NCBI RefSeq assembly: GCF_023091245.1
Contig: NZ_JAHWXN010000001.1
Span: 2,809,988 to 2,873,987 of the forward strand
DNA: 64,000 nt
Source: Microbacterium croceum
Lineage (GTDB): Bacteria; Actinomycetota; Actinomycetes; Actinomycetales; Microbacteriaceae
Reading direction: 5' to 3'
Positions within the stretch are counted from its first letter, which is position 1; each line of letters begins with the position of its first letter. Shown here in pieces: positions 1-9,106 of this stretch. The notes under the pieces were generated by a model. That model searched no databases, was not told where the DNA came from, and worked only from the letters and a program-made list of their open reading frames with translations. Made by a program: the position numbers and the translations under genes.

Positions 1-1
1 C

Positions 2-1987
2 ACGCTCTGGGACATCGACTTCCGCTCCGCCATCGCGCAGGCCGAGCTCGAAGACCGCGACCAGCAGGCCGCGTACCACACCATCGAGTTCCCGTTCGCC
101 GACGGCTCCGGCTCCATCGCGATCGACACCACCCGCCCCGAGCTGCTTCCCGCGTGCATCGCGATCGTGACGCACCCCGAGGGTCCGCACAAGCACCTGA
201 TCGGCACGAAGGTGCGCACGCCGTTCTTCGGCGCGGAGATCGAGATCCACGGACACCACCTCGCGCAGCCCGACAAGGGCACGGGAGCGGCGATGGTGTG
301 CACCTTCGGCGACGTGACCGACATCGTCTGGTGGCGCGAGCTGCGCACGGTCGCCGACCAGCACCTCCCCAACATGACCACGATCGGTCTCGATGGCCGC
401 TTCCTGCCAACGGCGCCGGAGTCCGTCGGGAACGCGGAGGCCATCGACTGGTACGCGGAGAACCTCGCAGGCAAGACGGTGTTCAGCGCCCGCAAGGCCC
501 TCGTGGAGAAGCTGCAGGAGACCGGAGACATCACCGCGGTCGGCAAGCCCTTCACCCACGCCGTGAAGTTCTTCGAGAAGGGCGACCGCCCTCTCGAGAT
601 CGTATCGACGCGTCAGTGGTACGTCCGCAACGGCGCCAGGGACGTGACGCTGCGCGACGAGCTCATCGGCCGCGGGCAGGAGCTCACGTGGCATCCCGAC
701 TTCATGCGCGTGCGCTACGAGAACTGGGTCGGGGGCCTCACCGGTGACTGGCTCGTGTCGCGTCAGCGGTTCTTCGGCGTGCCGATCCCGCTCTGGTACG
801 GCCTCGACGAGAACGGCGAGCGCGACTACGACCGGGTGCTCACGCCCGACACCGCTTCGCTGCCGATCGACCCGACGATCGATGTGCCGGCGGGCTACAC
901 CGAGGACCAGCGCGGCGTGGCCGGGGGCTTCGATGCCGAGGCCGACATCCTCGACACCTGGGCGACCTCGTCGCTGACCCCGCAGCTCGCCGGCGGATGG
1001 CAGCGCGACGAGGAGCTGTGGCAGCTCACCGCCCCGTTCGACCTGCGCCCGCAGGGTCAGGACATCATCCGCACCTGGCTGTTCTCCACCATGCTGCGCT
1101 CGACGCTCGAGGACAGCCGCGCGCCGTGGCGCAACGCCGCGATCTCCGGCTTCATCGTCGACCCCGACCGCAAGAAGATGTCGAAGTCGAAGGGCAACGT
1201 CGTCACCCCGGCCGACATCCTGGACGCGCACGGCTCCGACGCGGTGCGCTACTGGTCGGCTTCGAGCCGCCTGGGCACCGACGCGGCCTTCGACCCGCAG
1301 AACCCGACGCAGGTGAAGATCGGTCGCCGCCTGGCGATCAAGGTCCTCAACGCCGCGAAGTTCGTGCTGTCCTTCCCGGTCCCCGAAGGAGCGCAGGTCA
1401 CGCACGCGCTCGACGCATCGATGCTCGCGTCGCTCGACGGTGTGATCGCCGATGCGACCGCCGCGTTCGAGAAGTACGACCAGGCCCGCGCGCTCGAGAT
1501 CACCGAGGCCTTCTTCTGGACGTTCTGCGACGACTACCTCGAACTGGTGAAGGAGCGCGCGTACGACCAGAACGATGTGGGACAGGCCTCGGCCGCCCTC
1601 GCGCTGCGCCTCGCGCTGTCGACGCTGCTCCGGCTGCTCGCCCCGGTGCTGTCGTTCGCGACCGAGGAGGCGTGGTCGTGGTTCGAGGAGGGATCGATCC
1701 ACACCGCATCCTGGCCCGAGGCTCTCGGCATCGACGGTGATCCCGCCGTCCTCACCGCCGCGAGTGAGGCGCTGATCGGCATCCGTCGCGCCAAGACAGA
1801 GGCGAAGGCATCGCAGAAGACGCCGGTCGCCCGCGCCGCCATCGCCGCTCCGGCCGCAAGGCTCGACGCCCTGCGTGCCGCCGCCGACGACCTGCGTGCG
1901 GTCGGCCGCATCGCGGAGCTCGAGTTCACCGAGGCGGAAGCATTCGCCGTCACGGCGATCGAGCTCGCCCCGGTCGAGGCCTCCTGA
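2..1987 (+). CDS. valS: Valyl-tRNA synthetase, 3' part (5' end outside window)
   Basis: Charges tRNA-Val with valine in the cytoplasm. The reading frame is open from base 2, so the N-terminal part with the HIGH motif lies upstream of the window. Visible parts are the editing (CP1) domain, including a TTRPELL segment near its start, and the catalytic-domain signature KMSKS at 1175-1189 within a KKMSKSKGN context. The anticodon-binding domain follows, and the C-terminus ends at TGA 1985-1987. There is no long C-terminal coiled coil of the kind seen in Thermus ValRS, so this looks like the shorter actinobacterial form. The next gene starts on the last base of this stop codon, suggesting translational coupling. 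Identification is firm. Confidence 0.96.
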   Translation, partial: TLWDIDFRSAIAQAELEDRDQQAAYHTIEFPFADGSGSIAIDTTRPELLPACIAIVTHPEGPHKHLIGTKVRTPFFGAEIEIHGHHLAQPDKGTGAAMVCTFGDVTDIVWWRELRTVADQHLPNMTTIGLDGRFLPTAPESVGNAEAIDWYAENLAGKTVFSARKALVEKLQETGDITAVGKPFTHAVKFFEKGDRPLEIVSTRQWYVRNGARDVTLRDELIGRGQELTWHPDFMRVRYENWVGGLTGDWLVSRQRFFGVPIPLWYGLDENGERDYDRVLTPDTASLPIDPTIDVPAGYTEDQRGVAGGFDAEADILDTWATSSLTPQLAGGWQRDEELWQLTAPFDLRPQGQDIIRTWLFSTMLRSTLEDSRAPWRNAAISGFIVDPDRKKMSKSKGNVVTPADILDAHGSDAVRYWSASSRLGTDAAFDPQNPTQVKIGRRLAIKVLNAAKFVLSFPVPEGAQVTHALDASMLASLDGVIADATAAFEKYDQARALEITEAFFWTFCDDYLELVKERAYDQNDVGQASAALALRLALSTLLRLLAPVLSFATEEAWSWFEEGSIHTASWPEALGIDGDPAVLTAASEALIGIRRAKTEAKASQKTPVARAAIAAPAARLDALRAAADDLRAVGRIAELEFTEAEAFAVTAIELAPVEAS

Positions 1988-2202
1988 TGCAGTTGGGGAC
2001 GCGCTGGGCGACCGGTACCGAGGCTCCGGCCTCGGTACCGGCGTCGCTGCGACCCGCCATCGCCGAGGTCGAGAGTCGCGGACTCGTCGGGCACTGGACG
2101 CTCACATGGCTCGAGGGTCGCGCGATCGCCGAGCTCGACGCCGGCTGGGAGGTCCTCCAGTCGGCCTCCGGCGAGATCATCGCCCGCCCCTTCGAGGACT
2201 GA
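1987..2202 (+). CDS. Small conserved-looking protein of unknown function (71 aa)
   Basis: A 71-residue acidic protein whose ATG overlaps the valS stop by one base (TGATG), a classic coupling arrangement. No signal peptide, membrane segment or cysteine is visible. The sequence has a compact alpha/beta look (WTLTWLEGRAIAEL, then GWEVLQSASGEIIARPF). I do not recognise the family. The tight coupling and good codon usage make it likely to be a real gene, but its function is unknown and need not relate to ValRS. Confidence 0.7.
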   Translation: MQLGTRWATGTEAPASVPASLRPAIAEVESRGLVGHWTLTWLEGRAIAELDAGWEVLQSASGEIIARPFED

Positions 2203-2226
2203 GCCACGGGCGCGTCCCACGGTGGT

Positions 2227-2232
2227 TAGGCT
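2227..2232 (+). promoter_or_regulatory. -10 element of a probable leaderless promoter (M3 peptidase)
   Basis: TAGGCT followed by 6 nt and then the ATG at 2239. The purine run CGGAGG touches the ATG directly, too close to act as a Shine-Dalgarno, so transcription starting at or beside the ATG is the better reading. Confidence 0.5.
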
Positions 2233-2238
2233 CGGAGG

Positions 2239-4290
2239 ATGACCGATACCGCGAACCCGCTGCTCCAGCCGTCGACCTTGCCGTACGGCATCCCCGACTA
2301 TCGTGCGATCCGTCCCGAGCACTACATCCCGGCGTTCCGCGCCGCGTTCGAGGAGCACCTGCAGGAGATCTCCCGCATCACGATGGTGCGCTCGATGCCG
2401 ACCTTCGAGAACACGATCGAAGCGCTGGAGCGGGCGGGCGGGACTCTTGAGCGTGTGGCCCACGCGTTCTACACGGTCAGCTCGGCCGATGCGACCCCCG
2501 AGATCCAAGCCGTCGACGAGCAGCTCGCGCCGTTGATGGCAGCGCACACCGATGCGGTGTCGCTGAACGGCCCTCTCTACTGGCGCGTGCAGCAGGTGTT
2601 CGACCAGCTCGACTCCCTCGACCTCACCCCGGAGCAGCGCTATCTCGTCGAGCGCCATCACCGCGAGATGACGCATGCGGGCGCGGCTCTTGACGACGAG
2701 GCGAAGGCGCATCTGACTCTGCTCAATCAGCAGCTCTCCACGCTGAGCAACACCTTCGAACGCAACCTCCTGAACGACACGAACGATCTGGCCGTGGTCT
2801 TCGACGCCGCCGAGCAGCTCGACGGATTGAGTGCCGGCGAACTTTCCGCCGCCGCTCGCTCGGCCGCCGAGCGCGGGCTCGACGGTCATTACGTCGTCTC
2901 GCTCACCCTGTTCACCGGGCATCCGTACCTGGCACAGCTGCGCAACCGCAACTCCCGCCGTGCGATCATGGCCGCCTCGCAGGCGCGCGGATCCCGTGAC
3001 AACGCGAACGACAACCGCCCCGTGCTGCGCGAGATCGTGCGCCTCCGCGCCGAGCGCGCGGCACTCCTCGGTTACGAGTCGCACGCGGCTTACGTCACAG
3101 CCGACGAGACCGCCGGCAATCCCGGAGCCGTGGAAGACATGCTGCGCGCCCTGGCTGCACCATCCGCCGCGAATGCGCGCGCCGAACGGGAGGCGCTGCA
3201 ACTGATCGTCGACCGCACCGAACCAGAGCCCTTCCCCGTCGAGGCGCATGACTGGGCGTTCTACACCGAGAAGGTCCGCGAGGCGCTGTACGACATCGAT
3301 ACCAGCGCCCTGCGTCCCTGGTTCGAGGCCGAGCGGGTGCTGCAGGACGGTGTCTTCTTCGCGGCGACGCGCCTGTACGGCGTGACCTTCGCCGAGCGCC
3401 CGGATCTGGTCTCATATCACCCCGGTGCGCGGGTCTTCGAGGTCAGCAACGCCGACGGGTCTCCTCTGGGTCTCTACATCCTCGATCTGTACACCCGGGA
3501 TTCCAAGCGCGGCGGCGCGTGGATGAACCCGATCGTGAGCCAGTCGCGCCTACGCGGTACCTCCCCGGTCGTGGTGAACAACCTCAACGTCCCCCTCCCT
3601 GGGGACGGCGAGCCCACCCTTCTCACACTCGACGAGGTCACGACCCTCTTCCACGAGTTCGGGCACGCCCTCCATGGTCTCTTCGCCACCGTCACCTATC
3701 CGCACTTCGCGGGGACGAACGTGTTCCGTGACTTCGTCGAGTTCCCGAGCCAGGTCAACGAGATGTGGATCCTCTGGCCCGAGGTGCTCGACAACTATGC
3801 CCGCCACCATGAGACCGGCGAGCCCCTGGACCCCGCGATCGTAGAGCGTCTCCGCGCTACCGAGACCTTCGACCAGGGACACGCGACGAGCGAGTATCTC
3901 GCGGCGGCATGGCTCGATCAGGCCTGGCACCGGGTCGGGACGGATGCCGAGATCGACGACGTCGCCGCTTTCGAAGCCGCAGCGCTGGCCGATATCGGTC
4001 TGGACGACCCGGTGGTGCCGACCCGGTACTCCTCGACGTATTTCGCCCACGTCTTCTCGGGCGGATACAGCGCCGGGTACTACTCATACATCTGGAGCGA
4101 GGTGCTCGACGCCGACACGGTGGACTGGTTCCGCGAAAACGGTGGACTCACCCGCGAGAACGGCGATCGGTTCCGCCGACTGCTGCTCGGTGTGGGCGGA
4201 TCGAAGGATCCCCTCGAGGCGTACCACGACTTCCGCGGCCGTGTCGCCGACATCGCCCCGCTGCTCAAGCGCCGCGGACTCGAGGCCTGA
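2239..4290 (+). CDS. M3 family zinc metallopeptidase (peptidyl-dipeptidase Dcp-like)
   Basis: A cytoplasmic oligopeptidase of 683 aa, the usual length for the Dcp / oligopeptidase A group of family M3. The zinc motif HEFGH lies at residues 472-476 (H472, E473, H476), followed by ALHGLF as in the family. A second block downstream ([11 protein letters not shown]) should supply the third zinc ligand and helix. The C-terminal stretch [14 protein letters not shown] is the conserved substrate-loop tyrosine region of M3 enzymes. There is no signal peptide, so it probably degrades short peptides released by intracellular proteases; lying beside the Clp locus fits that. It is a single gene ending at a bidirectional terminator shared with clpX. 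Dcp versus PrlC-type specificity cannot be told from sequence alone. Confidence 0.93.
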   Translation: MTDTANPLLQPSTLPYGIPDYRAIRPEHYIPAFRAAFEEHLQEISRITMVRSMPTFENTIEALERAGGTLERVAHAFYTVSSADATPEIQAVDEQLAPLMAAHTDAVSLNGPLYWRVQQVFDQLDSLDLTPEQRYLVERHHREMTHAGAALDDEAKAHLTLLNQQLSTLSNTFERNLLNDTNDLAVVFDAAEQLDGLSAGELSAAARSAAERGLDGHYVVSLTLFTGHPYLAQLRNRNSRRAIMAASQARGSRDNANDNRPVLREIVRLRAERAALLGYESHAAYVTADETAGNPGAVEDMLRALAAPSAANARAEREALQLIVDRTEPEPFPVEAHDWAFYTEKVREALYDIDTSALRPWFEAERVLQDGVFFAATRLYGVTFAERPDLVSYHPGARVFEVSNADGSPLGLYILDLYTRDSKRGGAWMNPIVSQSRLRGTSPVVVNNLNVPLPGDGEPTLLTLDEVTTLFHEFGHALHGLFATVTYPHFAGTNVFRDFVEFPSQVNEMWILWPEVLDNYARHHETGEPLDPAIVERLRATETFDQGHATSEYLAAAWLDQAWHRVGTDAEIDDVAAFEAAALADIGLDDPVVPTRYSSTYFAHVFSGGYSAGYYSYIWSEVLDADTVDWFRENGGLTRENGDRFRRLLLGVGGSKDPLEAYHDFRGRVADIAPLLKRRGLEA

Positions 4291-4327
4291 GAAGCGTCAG
4301 ACGGCCGGTCTCGCGGAGTCGAGCCTC

Positions 4328-4354
4328 ACGGGGACGTCGTGACGACGTCCCCGT
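4328..4354. terminator. Bidirectional hairpin between M3 peptidase and clpX
   Basis: Perfect 13-bp inverted repeat, ACGGGGACGTCGT (4328-4340) and its complement (4342-4354). It lies between two convergent genes and can serve both. Confidence 0.75.
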
Positions 4355-4375
4355 GCACGAGGTGATGGTCGGCTG

Positions 4376-5644
4376 TCAGGCGCTCTTGCGCTTGCGCTCC
4401 AGCACGATCGTGGGAGGCGCACCTTCGTCGACCGCCGCGCGGGTGATGATCACCTTCGCAACGTCGTCCGCCGAGGGGATCTCGAACATGATCGGGCCCA
4501 GAACGTCTTCCAGGATCGCGCGGAGCCCGCGCGCACCGGTCTTGCGCTCCACAGCCAGGTCGGCGATCGAGCGCAGCGCGTCCTCGTCGAACTCGAGCTG
4601 GACGCCGTCGATCTCGAACATGCGCTGGTACTGCTTCACCAGCGCGTTACGCGGACCGGTGAGGATGTCGATGAGCGCGGCCTGGTCCAGAGGCGACACC
4701 GAGGTCACCACAGGCAGACGCCCGATGAACTCGGGGATCAGCCCGAACTTGTGCAGGTCCTCTGGCAGCACCTCGCCGAAAAGGTCGAGGTCCTTCCCCT
4801 TGTCGTGCAGCGGGGCACCGAAGCCGATGCCGTGCTTGCCGACACGTGCCGAGACGATGTCTTCGAGCCCGGCGAATGCACCGGCCACGATGAACAGCAC
4901 GTTCGAGGTGTCGATCTGCAGGAACTCCTGGTGCGGGTGCTTGCGTCCGCCCTGCGGCGGCACCGAGGCGACTGTACCCTCGATGATCTTCAGCAGTGCC
5001 TGCTGCACGCCCTCGCCGGACACGTCGCGCGTGATCGACGGGTTCTCGGCCTTGCGCGCGATCTTGTCGACCTCGTCGATGTAGATGATGCCCTGCTCGG
5101 CCCGCTTCACGTCGTAGTCGGCGGCCTGGATCAGCTTGAGGAGGATGTTCTCGACGTCTTCGCCGACGTAGCCGGCCTCGGTCAGCGCGGTCGCGTCGGC
5201 GACGGCGAACGGGACGTTGAGCTGCTTCGCCAGCGTCTGCGCGAGATAGGTCTTGCCGCAGCCGGTCGGACCGATGAGGAGGATGTTGCTCTTGGCGATC
5301 TCGACCTCGTCGGCCTTCTGCTCGGCAGTCTGCAGCGTGCCGCGTGCGCGAATCCGCTTGTAGTGGTTGTAGACGGCCACAGCCAATGCGCGCTTCGCAG
5401 GCTCTTGACCGACGACGTACTCCTCGAGGAACGAGAAGATCTCTCGCGGCTTGGGCAGATCGAACTCGGCGACGCCGTCCGCGGAGGACTCCGCCATGCG
5501 CTCCTCGATGATCTCGTTGCACAGCTCGACGCATTCATCGCAGATGTACACACCGGGGCCAGCGATGAGCTGCTGCACCTGCTTCTGACTCTTTCCACAG
5601 AATGAGCACTTGAACAGGTCAGCGCTTTCACCGATACGGGCCAT
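4376..5644 (-). CDS. clpX: ATP-dependent Clp protease ATPase subunit ClpX
   Basis: A hexameric AAA+ unfoldase that feeds substrates to ClpP1P2. The start is ATG 5644, giving [11 protein letters not shown] and 422 aa. It has a strong AGGAGG Shine-Dalgarno at about 5651-5656, and a TAGGCT -10 at 5681-5686 places transcription start near 5674. The in-frame ATG at 5677 is therefore unlikely. The N-terminal zinc-binding domain has C13, C16, C35 and C38. Walker A is GPTGCGKT at 125-132, and a Walker B motif ([10 protein letters not shown]) follows. The length is normal for ClpX. In relatives clpX usually follows clpP2 directly; here about 4.5 kb of sugar-catabolism genes separate them, and clpX has its own promoter. 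Confidence 0.97.
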   Translation of the reverse strand: MARIGESADLFKCSFCGKSQKQVQQLIAGPGVYICDECVELCNEIIEERMAESSADGVAEFDLPKPREIFSFLEEYVVGQEPAKRALAVAVYNHYKRIRARGTLQTAEQKADEVEIAKSNILLIGPTGCGKTYLAQTLAKQLNVPFAVADATALTEAGYVGEDVENILLKLIQAADYDVKRAEQGIIYIDEVDKIARKAENPSITRDVSGEGVQQALLKIIEGTVASVPPQGGRKHPHQEFLQIDTSNVLFIVAGAFAGLEDIVSARVGKHGIGFGAPLHDKGKDLDLFGEVLPEDLHKFGLIPEFIGRLPVVTSVSPLDQAALIDILTGPRNALVKQYQRMFEIDGVQLEFDEDALRSIADLAVERKTGARGLRAILEDVLGPIMFEIPSADDVAKVIITRAAVDEGAPPTIVLERKRKSA

Positions 5645-5680
5645 GCGCGTCCTCCTAGGGGATCCAGAGATCGTCATCCG

Positions 5681-5686
5681 AGCCTA
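5681..5686 (-). promoter_or_regulatory. -10 element of clpX promoter
   Basis: TAGGCT on the minus strand. Transcription start is predicted near 5674, leaving about 30 nt of leader that contains the AGGAGG ribosome binding site. I see no clear -35. Confidence 0.45.
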
Positions 5687-5754
5687 ACCGCTGCATCCGA
5701 CACCGGGACGCATTGAGGCGTACTCTCCTGAACCGAGTCCGAGACGATACAGAA

Positions 5755-5787
5755 GGACCCGCAACGCATGGTGCGCGCTGCGGGTCC
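5755..5787 (-). terminator. Hairpin after the half-length aldehyde dehydrogenase gene
   Basis: 9-bp stem GGACCCGCA (5755-5763) pairing with TGCGGGTCC (5779-5787), loop about 15 nt. It lies 18 nt past the stop of the minus-strand gene and before the clpX promoter. The tail is only weakly T-rich. Confidence 0.55.
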
Positions 5788-5804
5788 CTGTGTATGCGAA
5801 GCGA

Positions 5805-6656
5805 TCAGACCATGCTCTTGGTGTGCCACACCGTCTTGATCTCGGTGAAGGCGCCGATACGCTCGGGCGACGCGACGACCTCTCCCGGCGGGAGCACACG
5901 CGTGAGCGTGTCGGCAGCAGCGATCTGCAGGTCGACCCAGTCGAGGTTCCCCGCGCCGGCGAGATCGAGGGCGTTCACGTCCTGGTGCGAGGCGAGCCAC
6001 GGCGCGATCTCGGCGGGCGATCCGGTGAGGACGTTGACGACTCCCCCGGGCACGTCACTCGTCGCCAGCACCTCGGCGAGGCTGATCGCCGAGAGCGGGT
6101 GCTGCTCGCTGGCGATCACGACGACGGTGTTGCCGGCGACGAGTGCCGGAGCGACGACCGAGACGAAGCCCAGCAGCGCCGAGTCCTGGGGCGCGACGAT
6201 CGCGACCACGCCGGTCGGCTCGGGGAGCGAGATGTTGAAGTACGGACCGGACACCGGGTTCGCGTTGCCGGCGACCTGCGCATACTTGTCGCACCACCCC
6301 GCGTACCAGACCCACAGGTCGATCGCTTCGTCCACCTGCGAGCCTGCGGCCGCGGCCGACACGCCTTCCTGTGCGATGATCTCGTCGATGAACTGCGCGC
6401 GGCGTCCTTCCAGGACCTCCGCGACGCGGTAGAGCACCTGTCCACGGTTGTAGGCGGTGGCCCCCGACCAGCCCTTGACCGCGGCGCGGGCGGCCACGAC
6501 GGCATCTCGGGCGTCCTTACGGGATCCCTGCGCGGCGTTCGCGAGGAAAGCGCCCTTCGCGGAGAGCACTTCGTAGGTGCGACCGGACTCGCTCCGCGGG
6601 AAGGCCCCGCCGATCGCCAGCTTGTACGTCTTCGGCACGCTCAGTCGCTTGCTCAC
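5805..6656 (-). CDS. Half-length aldehyde dehydrogenase-like protein, catalytic residues absent
   Basis: 283 aa, matching only the N-terminal half of the aldehyde dehydrogenase (ALDH) fold. It begins like an ALDH (YKLAIGGAFPRS) and continues through the cofactor-domain region. The usual PWN motif is replaced by VAPQDS, and the KPAE lysine region by VIASEQ. The segments carrying ELGGK and the catalytic cysteine are missing, and the C-terminus is short (FTEIKTVWHTKSMV). It is therefore unlikely to be an independent dehydrogenase. It starts with an ATGA 4-bp overlap on the stop of the full-length ALDH gene, so the two are coupled and probably form a complex. This resembles the vestigial C-terminal domain of ALDH16 enzymes, here as a separate protein. 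A structural or substrate-handling role is inferred. Confidence 0.85.
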   Translation of the reverse strand: MSKRLSVPKTYKLAIGGAFPRSESGRTYEVLSAKGAFLANAAQGSRKDARDAVVAARAAVKGWSGATAYNRGQVLYRVAEVLEGRRAQFIDEIIAQEGVSAAAAGSQVDEAIDLWVWYAGWCDKYAQVAGNANPVSGPYFNISLPEPTGVVAIVAPQDSALLGFVSVVAPALVAGNTVVVIASEQHPLSAISLAEVLATSDVPGGVVNVLTGSPAEIAPWLASHQDVNALDLAGAGNLDWVDLQIAAADTLTRVLPPGEVVASPERIGAFTEIKTVWHTKSMV

Positions 6657-8095
6657 GATGCGGCTCCCTTCAGGTAGGCGGTGAGCCCCTGTCGTCCGCC
6701 CTCGCGGCCGTATCCGGACTCCTTGTAGCCGCCGAACGGGCTCGACGGATCGAATCGGTTGAACGTGTTCGCCCAGATGACACCGGCCCGCAGCCGATCG
6801 GCGACCGCGAGGATCCGCGATCCCTTGTCCGACCAGATACCGGCCGAGAGACCGTAGGGAGTGTTGTTCGCCTTGGCGATCGCCTCGGCCGGGGTGCGGA
6901 AGGTGAGCACTGACAGCACAGGTCCGAACACCTCGTCACGGGCAATGCGGTGCGAGGCCTCGACTCCGGTGAAGATCGTCGGCGCGAACCAGAAGCCCTT
7001 CTCCGGGATCACGCAGTCGGCGGTCCAGCGCTCGGCGCCTTCGGCCTCTCCGATGTCGCTGAGCTCGCGGATGCGCGCCAGCTGCGCGGCCGAGTTGATC
7101 GCACCGATATCGGTGTTCTTGTCGAGCGGGTCGCCCAGACGCAGCGTCGACAGGCGGTTCTTCAGCCGATCGATGACCTCGTCGTGGATCGACTCCTGCA
7201 CGAGCAGACGGCTGCCCGCGCAGCACACGTGTCCCTGGTTGAAGAAGATGCCGTTGACGATGCCCTCGACGGCCTGATCGATGGGAGCGTCGTCGAACAC
7301 GATGTTCGCGGCTTTGCCACCGAGCTCGAGCGTGAGCTTCTTGGGCGTCCCGGCGACGGCACGGGCGATGTCGCGTCCGACGCCGGTGGAACCGGTGAAG
7401 GCGACCTTGTCGACGTCCGGGTGGCGCACGAGCGCGGCACCGGTCGCACCAGCACCCGTCACGATGTTCACGACACCCGCGGGCAGGTCGGCCTGCTGCA
7501 GGATCTCGGCGAAGATCAGGGCCGTCAGCGGGGTGGTCTCGGCGGGCTTGAGCACGACCGTGCTGCCGGCCGCGAGAGCGGGAGCGACCTTCCACGCCAG
7601 CATGAGCAGCGGGAAGTTCCACGGGATGATCTGCCCGGCGACGCCGAGCGCGCGGGGGTTCGCGCCGAGTCCGGCGTGATCGAGCTTGTCAGCCCATCCC
7701 GCGTAGTAGAAGAACCAGGATGCGACCAGGGGCACGTCGACGTCGCGGCTCTCCTTGATGGGCTTGCCGTTGTCGAGGCTCTCGGCCACCGCGAGTTCGC
7801 GGGCGCGCTCCTGCACCAGGCGGGCGATGCGGAACAGGTACTTCCCGCGGTCGCGGCCGCTCATCTTCGACCAGGTCTTGTCGTACGCACGGCGGGCCGC
7901 AGCGACCGCGCGGTCGATGTCTTCGTCGCTGGCCGAGGCGATCTCGGCGATGCGCTTCTCGCTCGACGGCGAGATCGTGGTGAAGCTGGAGCCGGTGCCG
8001 TCGACGAACTCGCCGTCGATGAACAGTCCGTAGCTGTCCTTGAGGTTCAGGACTGCCGTGGACTCGGGAGCCGGAGCGTATTCCAGGAATGACAT
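6653..8095 (-). CDS. NAD(P)-dependent aldehyde dehydrogenase, full length
   Basis: A 480-aa ALDH superfamily enzyme oxidising an aldehyde to the acid. All key residues are present: N160 in PWNF, K183 in KPAE, E257 in ELGGK and catalytic C291 in the NQGHVCCAGSR context. A Shine-Dalgarno AGGAG overlaps the deoC stop 9 nt upstream, so it is in the deoC operon. The likely substrate is acetaldehyde or a related product of deoxyribose 5-phosphate cleavage by DeoC, giving acetate or an acetyl precursor. That substrate is inferred only from the neighbours. It pairs with the half-length ALDH encoded immediately downstream. Confidence 0.93.
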   Translation of the reverse strand: MSFLEYAPAPESTAVLNLKDSYGLFIDGEFVDGTGSSFTTISPSSEKRIAEIASASDEDIDRAVAAARRAYDKTWSKMSGRDRGKYLFRIARLVQERARELAVAESLDNGKPIKESRDVDVPLVASWFFYYAGWADKLDHAGLGANPRALGVAGQIIPWNFPLLMLAWKVAPALAAGSTVVLKPAETTPLTALIFAEILQQADLPAGVVNIVTGAGATGAALVRHPDVDKVAFTGSTGVGRDIARAVAGTPKKLTLELGGKAANIVFDDAPIDQAVEGIVNGIFFNQGHVCCAGSRLLVQESIHDEVIDRLKNRLSTLRLGDPLDKNTDIGAINSAAQLARIRELSDIGEAEGAERWTADCVIPEKGFWFAPTIFTGVEASHRIARDEVFGPVLSVLTFRTPAEAIAKANNTPYGLSAGIWSDKGSRILAVADRLRAGVIWANTFNRFDPSSPFGGYKESGYGREGGRQGLTAYLKGAAS

Positions 8096-8104
8096 ATGAG
8101 GCTC

Positions 8105-9106
8105 CTAGTCGATCGTGACGTAGTCGGGGCCGGAGTAGTGGCCGGTGGTGAGCTTCTGGCGCTGCAGCAGCACGTCGTTCAGAAGGCTCGAAGCGCCGAA
8201 GCGGAACAGGTGCGGCTGAAGCCACTCCTCACCGACCGTCTCAGCGACGGTAACGAGGTACTTCACCGCGTCCTTGGACGCGCGGATGCCGCCGGCCGGC
8301 TTCACACCGATCTTCGCACCCGTGCCCTGGTGCCAGTCGCGCACCGTCTCGAGCATCAGCAGGGTGGTCGGAAGCGTGGCCGCAGGCTGCACCTTTCCGG
8401 TCGACGTCTTGATGAAGTCGCCGCCGGCGAGGATGCCGAGCCAGGACGCCCGCTTGATGTTGTCGTACGTGTTGAGCTCACCCGTCTCGAGGATGACCTT
8501 GAGCGATGCGGAGGAGCCATCCGCGCGACGACATGCCTCCTTCACCTGGACGATCTGGTCGTAGACCAAGCCGTATCGACCGGACAGGAACGCCCCGCGG
8601 TCGATCACCATGTCGATCTCGTCAGCGCCGGCCGCGACGGCTTCAGCCGTGTCGGCGAGCTTGATGGCAAGCGAGGAACGTCCGCTCGGGAACGCGGTTG
8701 CGACGGCGGCGACGGAGATCAGCCCATCGTCGGGATCGCCGTGCTGGGCACCGAGAGCGGCCACCGCATCCGGCACCATGTCGCCGTAGACGCAGACGGC
8801 GGCGACCTGGGGGGTCGAGGCGTCAGCAGCATCAGGGTTCTTGGCCTTGGCGACGAGCGAACGCACCTTGCCGGGAGTGTCCGCGCCCTCCAGAGTCGTC
8901 AGGTCGATCAGCGAGATGATCTTGTCGAGGGCCCAGGCCTTCGACGTGGTCTTGATCGAGCGAGTGCCGAGTCCGGCCGCGCGCTGCTCCAGGCCGACGG
9001 CGTCGACGCCGGGAAGGCCGTGCAGGAAGCGACGGAGGGTGGCGTCATCCGGCTCACCGCCGAGGACATCCACCGCCGTCCTGCGGCTGAGTTCTGTGGT
9101 CGTCAC
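8105..9106 (-). CDS. deoC: Deoxyribose-phosphate aldolase
   Basis: Class I aldolase splitting 2-deoxyribose 5-phosphate into glyceraldehyde 3-phosphate and acetaldehyde, in deoxynucleoside catabolism. The Schiff-base lysine K233 sits in FIKTSTGK, and the second active-site lysine K269 in GVKPAGGIR. At 333 aa it is longer than the roughly 260-aa E. coli enzyme, with an N-terminal extension as in the longer bacterial/eukaryotic DeoC group. The start is GTG 9106, overlapping the regulator stop by 4 bp (GTGA). Glyceraldehyde 3-phosphate would enter glycolysis, and the acetaldehyde could be taken by the downstream ALDH. Confidence 0.95.
   Translation of the reverse strand: MTTTELSRRTAVDVLGGEPDDATLRRFLHGLPGVDAVGLEQRAAGLGTRSIKTTSKAWALDKIISLIDLTTLEGADTPGKVRSLVAKAKNPDAADASTPQVAAVCVYGDMVPDAVAALGAQHGDPDDGLISVAAVATAFPSGRSSLAIKLADTAEAVAAGADEIDMVIDRGAFLSGRYGLVYDQIVQVKEACRRADGSSASLKVILETGELNTYDNIKRASWLGILAGGDFIKTSTGKVQPAATLPTTLLMLETVRDWHQGTGAKIGVKPAGGIRASKDAVKYLVTVAETVGEEWLQPHLFRFGASSLLNDVLLQRQKLTTGHYSGPDYVTID

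Noticed and set aside
5805..6656. Half ALDH as a frameshifted remnant of a normal ALDH gene
   Set aside because: It ends in a clean, non-arginine-rich C-terminus, no ALDH C-half follows in any frame before clpX, and it keeps ATGA coupling; the loss of key residues is spread through the protein rather than being a simple truncation.
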